Notes: a model not told the origin generated them from the sequence alone. A stretch of DNA of 64,000 nt from an uncultured Pelagibacteraceae bacterium (GCA_902539195.1 CACBHZ010000003.1:21727-85726), one strand, 5' to 3'. Positions 9,725 through 19,863 are shown, counted from the first letter of the stretch. Program-made: numbers and translations.

Positions 9725-10348
9725 ATGAACGAAAAAAACTCTTTAGGGTTAGATAAATGCTTTCTAGATCTCGATAATCCAATACTATTATTCACTGAAT
9801 GGTACAACGAGGCAAAGAAAACAGAAATAAATGATCCAAATGCATTAGCTCTAGGCACTATTAACGAAAAAGGTTATCCGAATGTAAGAATGGTATTGCT
9901 CAAAGATTATGGAGAGGATGGATTTGTTTTTTACACTAACTTTAATAGTAATAAGGGAAACTCTATAAAGCAGAATCCAAACATTTCGATGTGCTTTCAT
10001 TGGAAAAGTTTACTCAGACAAATTCGAATAGTTGGTACTGCTGAAAAAGTTTCTGATGTAGAAGCTGATAATTATTATAAATCCAGAAGTTACGGAAGTA
10101 GAATTGGTGCATGGGCATCAAATCAGAGTTCAATTTTAAAAGATAGAGAAGAGCTAAACCAATCTATAAAAAAATTTAAAGATCTCTATAAAGATGAAAA
10201 TAATGTTCCAAGACCTGATCATTGGTCAGGATGGAGGCTAAAACACCACGAAATTGAATTTTGGTTAGATGGTGAAAATAGAATTCACGAAAGATTAAAA
10301 TATATTAAAGAAAATAATGATTGGAAAAAAATTCTCTTATCACCTTAA
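9725..10348 (+). CDS. pdxH: Pyridoxamine 5'-phosphate oxidase
   Basis: An FMN-dependent oxidase that makes pyridoxal phosphate from PNP or PMP. It is 207 residues. NVRMVLLKDYGEDGFVFYTN, KGNSIKQNPNISMCFHWKSL and SRIGAWASNQSS form the FMN and substrate sites, and PDHWSGWRL with EFWLDGENRIHERL is the C-terminal PNPOx signature. A single gene between divergent aroC and convergent polyprenyl synthase, whose 3' end it overlaps by 4 bases. Confidence 0.96.
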   Translation: MNEKNSLGLDKCFLDLDNPILLFTEWYNEAKKTEINDPNALALGTINEKGYPNVRMVLLKDYGEDGFVFYTNFNSNKGNSIKQNPNISMCFHWKSLLRQIRIVGTAEKVSDVEADNYYKSRSYGSRIGAWASNQSSILKDREELNQSIKKFKDLYKDENNVPRPDHWSGWRLKHHEIEFWLDGENRIHERLKYIKENNDWKKILLSP

Positions 10349-11358
10349 AATTTTCTATTAATACTAAATGAAGTTAAATTTTTGAGTATTTTTTTTTCTT
10401 CACAATCTTGAAATATACTTAATGAATTTGATGCTAAACTTATATAGTGCTCCGCTTTTTTGTAACACTCATTAATTATATTATATTTTTTTACCAATGT
10501 AAGTACATAGTCAAATTGTTCTTTAGATCTGATATTTTGTTCAAAAATTTTTTTTAAAACTAATTTTTCATCTGAAGATAATTTTTGATGTAATAGAATA
10601 ATCGGGAGAGTAACCTTGCCCTCATAGAAATCTTTCCCTATCTCTTTACCAAACATTTTTAATTCTGAGTTATAGTCAAGTGTGTCATCTGCAATCTGAA
10701 AAGTTAATCCGAGGTTCTTTCCATAGAATTCTAGTGCATCTTTAAATTTATTGTCTTTATCAGTAATTATCGACCCAACTTTTGAAGATGCTGAAAATAA
10801 AGCTGCAGTTTTAGATGAAATTATATTCAAATATGTATCTTCTAACATTTCAGAGTCACCTTTATGTTGTAATTGCAAAACTTCTCCTTGAGCAATAGTT
10901 GATGATGTAGAAGATAAAAGTTTTAATACTTCAATACTTCCATCCTCAACCATCATTTCAAAACATCTACTTAATAAATAGTCCCCAACAAGAATTGATG
11001 ACTGATTTCCCCAAATTTTATTTGTAGTTTTTTTGCCTCTTCTTAAATCTGCGCTGTCAATTACATCATCATGCATAAGAGTTGCTGCGTGTATAAGTTC
11101 AACACATGCAGCTAGGTTCACATCTCTACTACCTTTTGTATATCCACACAACTTAGCACACTCCAAAGTAAGCAATGCTCTTAATCTTTTACCTCCACTA
11201 GTCATGTGGTAAGCTGTCATTTCTTTAACAAGCTCAACTTTACTATCTAATTTATATGAAATTTTGTCTTCAACTAAACTTAGTTTTTCATCAACAGAAT
11301 TTACTAAATCTGTATACGCATTAGTTATTTGCTTTTTTAATTGAACTACTGAACCCAT
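10345..11358 (-). CDS. ispB: Long-chain polyprenyl diphosphate synthase (octaprenyl type)
   Basis: A trans-prenyltransferase probably making the side chain of ubiquinone from FPP and IPP. The first aspartate-rich motif, HDDVIDSADLRRGKK, has the short DDxxD form of long-chain enzymes, unlike the long form in ispA; the second is ADDTLDYNSELK. GGKRLRALLTL lies near residue 55. It is 337 residues. Chain length (C40-C50) cannot be read reliably from sequence. Both 5' and 3' neighbours are on the opposite strand, so it is probably transcribed alone. Confidence 0.88.
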   Translation of the reverse strand: MGSVVQLKKQITNAYTDLVNSVDEKLSLVEDKISYKLDSKVELVKEMTAYHMTSGGKRLRALLTLECAKLCGYTKGSRDVNLAACVELIHAATLMHDDVIDSADLRRGKKTTNKIWGNQSSILVGDYLLSRCFEMMVEDGSIEVLKLLSSTSSTIAQGEVLQLQHKGDSEMLEDTYLNIISSKTAALFSASSKVGSIITDKDNKFKDALEFYGKNLGLTFQIADDTLDYNSELKMFGKEIGKDFYEGKVTLPIILLHQKLSSDEKLVLKKIFEQNIRSKEQFDYVLTLVKKYNIINECYKKAEHYISLASNSLSIFQDCEEKKILKNLTSFSINRKF

Positions 11359-11400
11359 AAATTCAAAATATTACATTAAGTTTATTAATATACTTATCAA

Positions 11401-11428
11401 TTGACGCACCTAATTCTTCAACTATAAG
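11401..11428 (+). promoter_or_regulatory. Candidate sigma-70 promoter for the sppA-glyQS-ppdK genes
   Basis: TTGACG at 11401-11406 and TATAAG at 11423-11428 have a 16-base spacer and lie about 38 bases upstream of the protease start, in the 108-base divergent gap with ispB. The fit is better than most AT-rich background but is unproven. Confidence 0.4.
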
Positions 11429-11466
11429 TAGCTTTATAATTAAGTAAAATTTTTATAATCATTTGT

Positions 11467-12273
11467 ATGTTTTCATTTTTTAAAAAAAAAAAAATTGTTA
11501 GTCATTTAAGACTTACCGGCGTCATAGGAAATGTTGGAAAGTTTAAACAAGGAATAGAATATTCTTCTCAAGAAGAAATGATAAAAAAAGCTTTTTCAGT
11601 AAAAAAAGCAGAGGCTGTTGCAATTTCAATTAATTCACCAGGTGGTTCACCCGTTCAATCACATCTAATATATAAATTTATTAGAGAACAGTCTAAGAAA
11701 AACAAAAAAAAAGTAATAGTTTTTGCTGAAGATGTTGCTGCATCTGGAGGCTATCTAATTGCATGCGCAGGTGATGAGATTTATGCTAATGCAAGTTCTA
11801 TAATCGGTTCAATAGGAGTAATTTATTCTTCTTTTGGTTTTAAAGATTTAATTCAAAAAATAGGTGTTCAAAGAAGAGTTTATACAGCTGGAAAAAATAA
11901 AAGTACTCTAGACCCTTTTTTAGACGAGAAAGATGAGGACATTCAAAGATTAAAAAATATTCAACTGGAACTTCACCAAGAATTTATTAATGTTGTGGAG
12001 GAAAGTAGATCAACAAAATTAAACAAAACTGATGTTGAACTTTTTTCTGGAGAATTTTGGTCTGGCAAAACATCTTTAAAACTTGGTTTGATAGATGGAA
12101 TAGGGAATGCAGAACAGATATTGAGAGAAAAATTTGGTGAAGATGTTGAAATTAAAAAATTTGAAAAGTCTAAAGGATGGCTTGCCAAAAAACTTTCGTC
12201 TTCTGAAGACCATGCAGATAAATTGATAAGTGTTTTAGAAGAAAGATCTATTTGGCAAAAATATGGTTTCTAA
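11467..12273 (+). CDS. S49-family serine peptidase (SppA/SohB-like)
   Basis: A 268-residue single-domain relative of signal peptide peptidase. SINSPGGSP forms the oxyanion region, the probable nucleophile is the serine of [15 protein letters not shown], and the general-base lysine is in [13 protein letters not shown]. No clear membrane helix is visible at the N terminus, unlike E. coli SppA, so it may be peripheral or cytoplasmic. Codons 6-9 fall in a run of 13 adenines directly after the start, a potential slippage site. Its 3' end overlaps glyQ by 11 bases. Its substrate is unknown; SppA clears leftover signal peptides. Confidence 0.87.
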   Translation: MFSFFKKKKIVSHLRLTGVIGNVGKFKQGIEYSSQEEMIKKAFSVKKAEAVAISINSPGGSPVQSHLIYKFIREQSKKNKKKVIVFAEDVAASGGYLIACAGDEIYANASSIIGSIGVIYSSFGFKDLIQKIGVQRRVYTAGKNKSTLDPFLDEKDEDIQRLKNIQLELHQEFINVVEESRSTKLNKTDVELFSGEFWSGKTSLKLGLIDGIGNAEQILREKFGEDVEIKKFEKSKGWLAKKLSSSEDHADKLISVLEERSIWQKYGF

Positions 12274-13147
12274 AAAAAAAACAAAAAATCCAAAATCATT
12301 TATTTCTTTTCAGGATACAATTTTAAATCTTCAAAAGTACTGGTCAAAAAAAGGTTGCGTTATTTTACAACCTTATGATTTAGAAGTTGGAGCAGGAACA
12401 TTTCACCCAGCAACAACTCTAAGATCATTAGGTTCTAAACCATGGAAAACGGCTTACGTTCAACCATCAAGAAGACCAACAGATGGAAGGTATGGAGAGA
12501 ATCCTAATCGTTTGCAACACTATTATCAATTTCAAGTTTTAATAAAACCTTCACCAAAAGATATTAAAAAAATGTATCTTAATAGCCTTTCATCAGTAGG
12601 TATTAAATACGAAGAGCACGATATCAGATTTGTAGAGGATGATTGGGAAAGTCCAACCTTAGGTGCTGCTGGTCTTGGATGGGAAGTATGGTGTGATGGT
12701 ATGGAAGTTACTCAATTTACTTATTTTCAACAAATGGCAGGTATGGAATGCAATCCAATATCTGTTGAAATTACTTATGGTTTAGAGAGATTATGTATGT
12801 TTATACAAGGTAAAAAAAATGTTTTTGATTTAATTTGGAATGATGAGGGAGTTTTATACAAAGATGTTTTTCATCAAGCTGAAAAAGAATTTTCAGCCTA
12901 TAATTTTGAATATGCAAACACAGATAAATTATTTAAAATTTTTGATATGCTCGAAGAAGAAGCAAAATCATTAATTGAAAAGAAAATTTCTCTTCCAGCA
13001 TATGATCAATGTTTAAAATCAAGTCATGTGTTCAATATTTTAGATGCTAGAGGAGTTATAAGTGTTGCTCAAAGAGCAGAATATATTGCAAGGATCAGAG
13101 ATCTGACAAGAAAAATTGGAAAAATCTGGGTAGAAATACAAAATTAA
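12263..13147 (+). CDS. glyQ: Glycyl-tRNA synthetase alpha subunit
   Basis: The catalytic (class II) subunit of the bacterial alpha2beta2 glycyl-tRNA synthetase, charging tRNA-Gly. It is 294 residues. [39 protein letters not shown] and [15 protein letters not shown] are strongly conserved. Start ATG at 12263 lies within the end of the protease gene; the short lysine-rich N-terminal extension before FISFQDTI is plausible for this lineage. The beta subunit follows after 1 base. Confidence 0.97.
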   Translation: MVSKKKTKNPKSFISFQDTILNLQKYWSKKGCVILQPYDLEVGAGTFHPATTLRSLGSKPWKTAYVQPSRRPTDGRYGENPNRLQHYYQFQVLIKPSPKDIKKMYLNSLSSVGIKYEEHDIRFVEDDWESPTLGAAGLGWEVWCDGMEVTQFTYFQQMAGMECNPISVEITYGLERLCMFIQGKKNVFDLIWNDEGVLYKDVFHQAEKEFSAYNFEYANTDKLFKIFDMLEEEAKSLIEKKISLPAYDQCLKSSHVFNILDARGVISVAQRAEYIARIRDLTRKIGKIWVEIQN

Positions 13148-13148
13148 A

Positions 13149-15212
13149 ATGTCTGAATTTTTCCTTGAATTATTTAGTGAAGAAATACCTTCCAGATTAC
13201 AAATCAATGCTAGAAATGAATTAACACAAATTTTTAAAAAATTTTTTGATGATAATGAAATTATATTTAAAGGTAAAATTAATACTTATTCAACTCCAAA
13301 TAGGCTCATTGTTCATATAAATAAGATATCTAAAGATGTAATAAAAAAAGCAGAGGAAATTAGAGGTCCTAATATAAATGCTCCAGAAAAGGCTTTGGAA
13401 GGATTTTTAAAATCCAATAAAATAAGTAAAGAAAAAGTTTTCAAAAAAAGTACTGAAAAAGGCATATTCTACTTCTACAACAAATCATCGCAAAAAATAA
13501 AAACATACGATTTATTAAAAGAAAGTATTGCAAGTTTACTTTTAAAAATTTCATGGAAAAAATCAATGAAATGGGGCAATCATGATTTATATTGGGGAAG
13601 ACCGTTAAAATCAATATTAGCTTTATTTGATAAAAAAACAATTGAATTTAAATTAAACCATTTACATAGTTCAAATAAAACTTTTACAGATAAAGATCTA
13701 GAAGATGAAGTAAAAAGTTTTAATGATTTTAAATCTTATATAAAATTTTTTAAACAAAAAGGAGTAATAATTGATCAAGATAAAAGGAAAGAATTTATAA
13801 TTAAAGAAATAAACAAGGCAACTAATCAAAAAAAAATTCATATAAACGTGAATGAAAAACTTATAGACGAAATAATAAATATTGTTGAAAAACCAAAAAT
13901 TTTAGTATGCGAGTTTAATAAGAAATTTTTAGAAATTCCCCAAGAAATACTTATTATTACAATGCAGCATCACCAAAAATATTTTCCTACATTTGATAGC
14001 AAAAACAAAATAACAAATAATTTTATAGTTGTAGCAGATTGCAAGGACAAAAAGGGATTAGTTAAATTAGGAAATCAAAATGTTGTAGATGCAAGGTTGG
14101 CAGATGCAGAATTTTTTTGGAATAGAAATAAGTCTCAAAATTTAGTTAAACAGGTATCTAGATTGAAGCAAATTAATTATTTTAAAGGGTTGGGAAGTTA
14201 TTTTGATAAAATTCAAAGAGTAAGAAAACTTAGCGGAATAATATCAGATGAACTTTTAATAAGTAAAGAAAAGATAGAAATTGCTTCCTCAATTTGCAAA
14301 GTAGATTTGATGTCGGATTTAGTTGGAGAATTTCCCGAATTACAAGGCGTGATGGGCGGATATTTCGCAAGAGAGCAAGGTTTTGACGATGAAATAAGTT
14401 TAGCTGTTTCAGAGCATTACTTACCAAGTGGCATTGATAGTAAAGTTCCAAAAAAACCATACAGCATCGCATTATCGTTAAGTGACAAAATAGACTCTTT
14501 AGTTGGATTTTTTGGAATTAATCTCAAACCAACTAGTTCAAAAGATCCTTATGCTTTAAGAAGAATGGCAATTAGTTTATTAAGGTTAATAATTGAAAAT
14601 CAAAAAAAAATAAAATTAAGAGATCTAATAAATTATTCAATAAATTTATACAAAGAACAAAATTACTCTTTTGACTCAAAATTGATAAATGATGAATTGG
14701 GAGATTTTATTTTAGATAGATTAAAAAATTATTTAAAAGAAAAAAATATTAGGCCGGATATTATTGAATGCTCCACTAATTCTTATGGAATAGATGATTT
14801 ACTAAAAATTTTTAATAAATCATTAAATTTGAATAAAAATATTAAAAAAGATTTCGGTCTTGATGTAATTGCAATTTATAAAAGATCTGCAAACATTTTA
14901 AATAGCGAAAGTAAATCAAAACTAGAAATTGTAGGTTCTGCTGATCCTGGTCTTTTTAAAAATGATTATGAAAAAAATCTTTATAAAAAAATACATGCTA
15001 TAAGAAAGTATTTTTCAAGCATAGGTAGAGACGAGGATTATGATGAAAGTCTTAAAACACTCTCAAGCGCCAAAACAGAGGTCAATGAGTTTTTTGACAA
15101 TGTAATAGTTAACGATCAAGAAGAGTTAATTAAAAAAAACAGACTAGAACTTTTAAAAATGTTGTGTAAAAGCTTTGATAATTATTTTAACTTTTCAAAA
15201 ATAGAAGCATAA
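13149..15212 (+). CDS. glyS: Glycyl-tRNA synthetase beta subunit
   Basis: The tRNA-recognition subunit partnering GlyQ. It is 687 residues, the usual length. The N terminus EFFLELFSEEIPSRLQ is the family start, MQHHQKYFPTF and GEFPELQGVMGGYFAREQG are conserved core motifs, and KPTSSKDPYALRRMA begins the anticodon-binding-like C-terminal region. The sequence is very lysine and isoleucine rich, as expected at this base composition. The ppdK start follows directly after its stop. Confidence 0.97.
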   Translation: MSEFFLELFSEEIPSRLQINARNELTQIFKKFFDDNEIIFKGKINTYSTPNRLIVHINKISKDVIKKAEEIRGPNINAPEKALEGFLKSNKISKEKVFKKSTEKGIFYFYNKSSQKIKTYDLLKESIASLLLKISWKKSMKWGNHDLYWGRPLKSILALFDKKTIEFKLNHLHSSNKTFTDKDLEDEVKSFNDFKSYIKFFKQKGVIIDQDKRKEFIIKEINKATNQKKIHINVNEKLIDEIINIVEKPKILVCEFNKKFLEIPQEILIITMQHHQKYFPTFDSKNKITNNFIVVADCKDKKGLVKLGNQNVVDARLADAEFFWNRNKSQNLVKQVSRLKQINYFKGLGSYFDKIQRVRKLSGIISDELLISKEKIEIASSICKVDLMSDLVGEFPELQGVMGGYFAREQGFDDEISLAVSEHYLPSGIDSKVPKKPYSIALSLSDKIDSLVGFFGINLKPTSSKDPYALRRMAISLLRLIIENQKKIKLRDLINYSINLYKEQNYSFDSKLINDELGDFILDRLKNYLKEKNIRPDIIECSTNSYGIDDLLKIFNKSLNLNKNIKKDFGLDVIAIYKRSANILNSESKSKLEIVGSADPGLFKNDYEKNLYKKIHAIRKYFSSIGRDEDYDESLKTLSSAKTEVNEFFDNVIVNDQEELIKKNRLELLKMLCKSFDNYFNFSKIEA

Positions 15213-17870
15213 ATGTCAAAATTAGTTTTTAATTTTAAATCTAAAGACACAATAAAAATAAAAAACCCAAAAAATATTTTAGGAGGCAAAGGTGCAAATT
15301 TATCAGAAATGGGAAGGATGGGTTTACCTGTCCCACCTGGATTTACGATTTCTACTGAAGTTTGTGATTTATTTTATAAAAATAAAAAGAAATTAAAGCC
15401 TAAAATTATAAATGAAATAAATAGAGAGTTAAAAAATATTGAAAAAGATTCTGGCAAAAAATTTGGAGATTTGAAAAATCCTTTGTTGTTATCTGTAAGA
15501 TCTGGTGCGAGAGTATCCATGCCAGGAATGATGGATACTATTTTAAATCTTGGACTAAATGACAAAACTGTGATTGCTTTAGCAAATAAAACATCAAATA
15601 TGAGATTTGCAAAAGATAGTTACAGAAGATTTATACAAATGTATGCAAATGTTGTTATGGGTGTTGAAAATTATAATTTTGAAGAATTAATTGAAAATTA
15701 CAAACTTACAAAAGGTGTTTTGCTAGACACTGATTTGGATGAAGATGATTGGGATGGATTGATTAAAGACTTTAAAAATATTGTAAAAGAAAAAACAAAA
15801 AAAAATTTTCCTCAAAATATTAATGAACAATTACTAGGTGCAATTAGTGCAGTCTTTTTGTCATGGGAGAGTAACAGAGCAAAGGTTTACAGAAAATTAA
15901 ATCATATACCTTCAGAGTGGGGAACTGCAGTAAATGTTCAGTCCATGGTTTTTGGTAATATGGGTGTTGATTGTGCGACAGGTGTTGTGTTTACACGTAA
16001 TCCATCCAATGGAATCAATGAAATCTATGGCGAATATTTAATAAATGCTCAAGGAGAAGATGTTGTTGCAGGGACTAGGACGCCCCAACATATAACTAAG
16101 AAAGCTAGAAAAGACGCAAAAGAAAAACTTCTTTCAATGGAAGAGTCAATGCCTAGAGTTTACAAAAATCTAAAAAATATTCTTATAAAGCTGGAGAAAC
16201 ATTATAAAGATATGCAGGATGTGGAGTTCACAGTCGAAAATAATAAGTTGTGGATGTTGCAAACTAGATCAGGAAAAAGAACTGCAAAATCATCAGTCAA
16301 AATTGCTGTAGATATGGAAAGAGAAAAACTCATCACAAAAAAAGAGGCAGTGCTTAGAGTACAGCCAAATTCATTAGATACTTTGCTTCATCCAACTTTA
16401 GATGAAACAGCGAATTTAGAAGTAATAGCCAAAGGCCTTCCAGCTTCGCCGGGAGCAGCTAGTGGAAAAGTAGTATTTACATCTGATGAAGCTGAAAGAT
16501 TAAATGGAATGATGCAAAATACAATCCTAGTAAGAGTAGAAACATCACCCGAAGATATAAATGGAATGCATGCAGCTAAAGGAATTCTTACTGCAAGAGG
16601 AGGAATGACTAGCCATGCTGCAGTAGTTGCAAGAGGAATGGGCAGGCCTTGTGTATCTGGCTCAAGCGAAATAGAAATAGATTACCAAAATAAAGTTTTT
16701 AAAACAAAAAATAATGAAATTAAAGAAGGTGATTTAATTACAATTGATGGATCAACTGGTAGAATTATAAAAGGAGAAGTTAAAACTGTTAAACCCGAAA
16801 TTTCTGGAGATTTTTCTAAACTTATGAGTTGGGCTGATAAATTTAGAATACTAAAAATTAGAACTAACTCTGAAACACCTCTTGATAGTAAAACTGCTAG
16901 AGAATTTGGAGCTGAAGGAATAGGTCTTTGTAGAACAGAACATATGTTTTTTGATGAGGAGAGAATTTTATCTGTAAGAGAAATGATTTTATCAAAATCA
17001 AAAGAAGATAGGGCTAGGGCTTTAAACAAACTACTTCCTTTTCAAAAAAAGGATTTTATTGATATCTTTAAAATTATGAATGGTCTACCTGTTACAGTTA
17101 GATTATTAGATCCACCGCTTCATGAATTTTTACCGAAAAATCAAAAAGAAATTAGCGATGTAGCAAATGCTTTAAACATCAAAAGTTCAGAATTAGAGGG
17201 TAGAATAACAGAACTTCATGAACAAAATCCAATGCTCGGTCATAGAGGTTGTAGATTAGGTATATCATTTCCAGAGATATATGAGATGCAGTGCACAGCA
17301 ATTTTTCATGCTTTAGTTGAATGTAAAAAATTCAAGATAAAATCTATTATTCCCGAGATCATGATACCTTTGGTATCTACTGAAGCAGAAATAAAAATAA
17401 TGAAAGATTTAGTAATTAGAGTTGCAAAAGAAGTTGAAAAGAAAACAAAAACAAAATTAAATTTTTTAGTGGGTACAATGATTGAACTCCCAAGAGCAGC
17501 AATCAAAGCAGATGATATATCTAGACATGCAGAATTCTTTAGTTTTGGAACAAATGACTTAACACAAACAACTTTTGGCATTAGCAGAGATGATAGTGGT
17601 AAGTTTTTAAATGATTATATTGATAATAAAATTTTCGATATTGATCCATTTGTTTCTATAGATGACGGAGTTGGAGATTTGATAGAAATAGCAACAAAAA
17701 AAGGTAGAAAAACTAACAAAAAAATCAAACTCGGTATATGTGGCGAACATGGAGGTGATCCGAAAAGTATCGACTTTTGTGCACGTGCTGGTTTAGATTA
17801 CGTATCCTGTTCACCTTATAGAGTACCTATTGCAAGACTGGCTGCTGCTCAAGCTCAATTAAAAAAATAA
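15213..17870 (+). CDS. ppdK: Pyruvate, phosphate dikinase
   Basis: It interconverts pyruvate, ATP and phosphate with PEP, AMP and pyrophosphate, allowing gluconeogenesis or pyrophosphate-using glycolysis. It is 885 residues. The N-terminal ATP-grasp nucleotide domain includes GGKGANLSEMGRMGLPVPPG and SVRSGARVSMPGMMDTILNL. The swivelling phosphohistidine domain has the catalytic histidine in GGMTSHAAVVARGMGRPC. The C-terminal PEP/pyruvate TIM barrel carries GLCRTEHMFF, GTNDLTQTTFGISRDD and the catalytic cysteine region GICGEHGGDP. It sits directly behind glyS and shares its operon. There is no sign of truncation. Confidence 0.97.
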   Translation: MSKLVFNFKSKDTIKIKNPKNILGGKGANLSEMGRMGLPVPPGFTISTEVCDLFYKNKKKLKPKIINEINRELKNIEKDSGKKFGDLKNPLLLSVRSGARVSMPGMMDTILNLGLNDKTVIALANKTSNMRFAKDSYRRFIQMYANVVMGVENYNFEELIENYKLTKGVLLDTDLDEDDWDGLIKDFKNIVKEKTKKNFPQNINEQLLGAISAVFLSWESNRAKVYRKLNHIPSEWGTAVNVQSMVFGNMGVDCATGVVFTRNPSNGINEIYGEYLINAQGEDVVAGTRTPQHITKKARKDAKEKLLSMEESMPRVYKNLKNILIKLEKHYKDMQDVEFTVENNKLWMLQTRSGKRTAKSSVKIAVDMEREKLITKKEAVLRVQPNSLDTLLHPTLDETANLEVIAKGLPASPGAASGKVVFTSDEAERLNGMMQNTILVRVETSPEDINGMHAAKGILTARGGMTSHAAVVARGMGRPCVSGSSEIEIDYQNKVFKTKNNEIKEGDLITIDGSTGRIIKGEVKTVKPEISGDFSKLMSWADKFRILKIRTNSETPLDSKTAREFGAEGIGLCRTEHMFFDEERILSVREMILSKSKEDRARALNKLLPFQKKDFIDIFKIMNGLPVTVRLLDPPLHEFLPKNQKEISDVANALNIKSSELEGRITELHEQNPMLGHRGCRLGISFPEIYEMQCTAIFHALVECKKFKIKSIIPEIMIPLVSTEAEIKIMKDLVIRVAKEVEKKTKTKLNFLVGTMIELPRAAIKADDISRHAEFFSFGTNDLTQTTFGISRDDSGKFLNDYIDNKIFDIDPFVSIDDGVGDLIEIATKKGRKTNKKIKLGICGEHGGDPKSIDFCARAGLDYVSCSPYRVPIARLAAAQAQLKK

Positions 17871-17879
17871 AATTAAATT

Positions 17880-18716
17880 TTAGATTTCCAATTTTAAGTC
17901 TAATGCATTAATGGAGTGAGTTAAGGATCCTATCGAAATTCTATCTACACCAGTAGAGGAAACATTTTTAACATTCTTTAAGTTAATCCCTCCTGATGCT
18001 TCAGTTTCATAAAATTTCCTAGACATTTTGACTGCTTTTTTTAAATTTTTTGAACTCATATTATCTAATAAAATCCTATCAAATTTCAGACCCAATATTC
18101 TCTTTAACTGAGATAAATTATCAACCTCAACTGTAATTTTTTTTCTTCCCTTCTTTTTAATGGCTCTTTGAATTAAATTTTCAAAATTTTTTTCAGAACT
18201 TATATGGTTATCTTTTATTAAGTATTCATCACTTAAGTTAAATCTGTGGTTTGTTCCACCACCTAATTTTACAGCATATTTTTGGATGACTCTTAAATTT
18301 GGGATCGTTTTTCTTGTGCAGCATATTTTAGTTTTTTTTCTAACTTTTTTTACAAACATATTTGTTTTCGTTGCTATTCCAGAAATATGGGAAACAAAGT
18401 TTAATGCTACTCTCTCACCGGTCAAAATATTTTTTAGGTTACCATCAATAGTCGCAACTACTTCCCCCTTTTTAATTTGAGATCCATCCTTTTTTTTATT
18501 TTTAAAATTTATTTTTTTATCTACTAATTTAAAGGTCTCTTTAGCAAAATCTATACCACCTAAAATTCCATTTTGGTTACATATCATTTTTACCTTTTTT
18601 TTAATATTTTTATCAATTAGTTCTGAAGTAATATCTCCTGATGGATATAAGTCCTCATTCAAAGCCAATTTACATGATGATTTTATAAAATTTTTACTTA
18701 ATTGAATTTTAGACAC
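17880..18716 (-). CDS. nadC: Nicotinate-nucleotide pyrophosphorylase (carboxylating)
   Basis: Quinolinate phosphoribosyltransferase, converting quinolinate and PRPP to nicotinate mononucleotide in NAD synthesis. It is 278 residues. The active-site motif CTRKTIPNLRVIQKYAVKLG and the GGGTNHRFNLSDEYLIKDNH segment are diagnostic, as is EASGGINLKNV near the C terminus. It follows nadA on the same strand with a 5-base gap. Tandem nadA-nadC without a nadB between them is notable: the iminoaspartate source must be encoded elsewhere. Confidence 0.96.
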   Translation of the reverse strand: MSKIQLSKNFIKSSCKLALNEDLYPSGDITSELIDKNIKKKVKMICNQNGILGGIDFAKETFKLVDKKINFKNKKKDGSQIKKGEVVATIDGNLKNILTGERVALNFVSHISGIATKTNMFVKKVRKKTKICCTRKTIPNLRVIQKYAVKLGGGTNHRFNLSDEYLIKDNHISSEKNFENLIQRAIKKKGRKKITVEVDNLSQLKRILGLKFDRILLDNMSSKNLKKAVKMSRKFYETEASGGINLKNVKNVSSTGVDRISIGSLTHSINALDLKLEI

Positions 18717-18721
18717 AGATT

Positions 18722-19711
18722 TTATCTGCCTATTTCTGCCATTCTCTCTACAGATTTTCTTGCTTTTTCTATTGTCTCATTGTCCATTATTAATTCATTA
18801 GTTTCATTTTCTAAACAATCTAATATTTTTGGCAAAGTTATTCTTTTCATATGAGGACAAAGATTACATGGTCTAATAAATTCAACATTTGGATTATCAA
18901 TTTGTACGTTATCGCTCATTGAGCATTCTGTAACCATCATGACTTTTTCTGGTTGATTATCTCTTACATATTTAATCATTCCACTCGTTGAACCTGCAAA
19001 ATCAGATGCTTGTATTACATCTGGAGGACATTCTGGATGGGCAATTATTTTTATACCTGGATTAGCTTTTCTAATATCATTAATTTCTTCATCATTGAAT
19101 TGTTCATGTACTTCACAGGTTCCTTTCCAAGAAATAATTTCAATATCTGTTTGAGATGCTACATATTTAGCTAAAAAATCATCAGGTAAAAATATTACTT
19201 TTTTTACACCTAATGATTCTACAATTTTTACTGCATTTGCAGATGTACAACAAACATCAGTTTCAGCTTTAACGTCAGCAGATGTATTTACATATGAAAC
19301 AACTGGAACACCAGGATATTGTTTTTTAAGATTTCTAACATCATCGCCTGTTATAGATGACGACAGAGAACAGCCCGCCTTCATATCAGGTAATAAAACT
19401 TTTTTGTCCGGACTCATTAATTTTGCCGTTTCAGCCATAAAATGAACTCCACACATTATAATTATATCTGCTTTTGTTTTTGCTGCCTCTACTGCTAATG
19501 CTAAAGAATCTGCTGAAAAATCTGAAATGCCATGATAAATTTCTGGTGTTTGATAATTGTGAGCAAGAATTACTGCATTCTTTTCTTTTTTTAATTTGTT
19601 AATTTTATATATGTAGGGTGCATGTGTAGCCCATTCAATCTCTGGAATTTTTTTTGAGACTTTGTTATAAATTGAGTTGGTTGCTTTTTTTATTTCACTA
19701 GTAAATTCCAT
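18722..19711 (-). CDS. nadA: Quinolinate synthase
   Basis: This [4Fe-4S] enzyme condenses iminoaspartate with dihydroxyacetone phosphate to quinolinate. It is 329 residues. AVILAHNYQTPEIYHGISDF is the N-terminal signature. The three cluster cysteines are in IIMCGVHFMAETAKL, VTECSMSDN (or the preceding CPPD region) and RPCNLCPHMKRITL. It is the first gene of a nadA-nadC unit divergent from tRNA-Leu. Confidence 0.96.
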   Translation of the reverse strand: MEFTSEIKKATNSIYNKVSKKIPEIEWATHAPYIYKINKLKKEKNAVILAHNYQTPEIYHGISDFSADSLALAVEAAKTKADIIIMCGVHFMAETAKLMSPDKKVLLPDMKAGCSLSSSITGDDVRNLKKQYPGVPVVSYVNTSADVKAETDVCCTSANAVKIVESLGVKKVIFLPDDFLAKYVASQTDIEIISWKGTCEVHEQFNDEEINDIRKANPGIKIIAHPECPPDVIQASDFAGSTSGMIKYVRDNQPEKVMMVTECSMSDNVQIDNPNVEFIRPCNLCPHMKRITLPKILDCLENETNELIMDNETIEKARKSVERMAEIGR

Positions 19712-19769
19712 AAAAAAAACTTATCAACTTGAAATGGAATTGTCATTCATTTAATCTGCCGCATAACAA

Positions 19770-19855
19770 GCGGTCATGCTGAAACTGGTAGACAGGCACG
19801 GTTGAGGGCCGTGTGGACCTAGTCCATGAGAGTTCGAGTCTCTCTGACCGCACCA
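19770..19855 (+). tRNA. tRNA-Leu (anticodon GAG)
   Basis: A class II tRNA of 86 bases with encoded CCA. The acceptor GCGGTCA pairs with TGACCGC, and the anticodon stem CACGG/CCGTG closes loop TTGAGGG, giving anticodon GAG that reads CUC and CUU. The variable arm TGGACCTAGTCCA forms its own stem, and the T stem is GAGAG/CTCTC around TTCGAGT. A weak promoter-like pair (TTGAAA at 19729, TTTAAT at 19750) lies upstream. The region between this tRNA and ssrA carries unfamiliar glycosyltransferase genes. Confidence 0.97.
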
Positions 19856-19863
19856 AAAAATCA

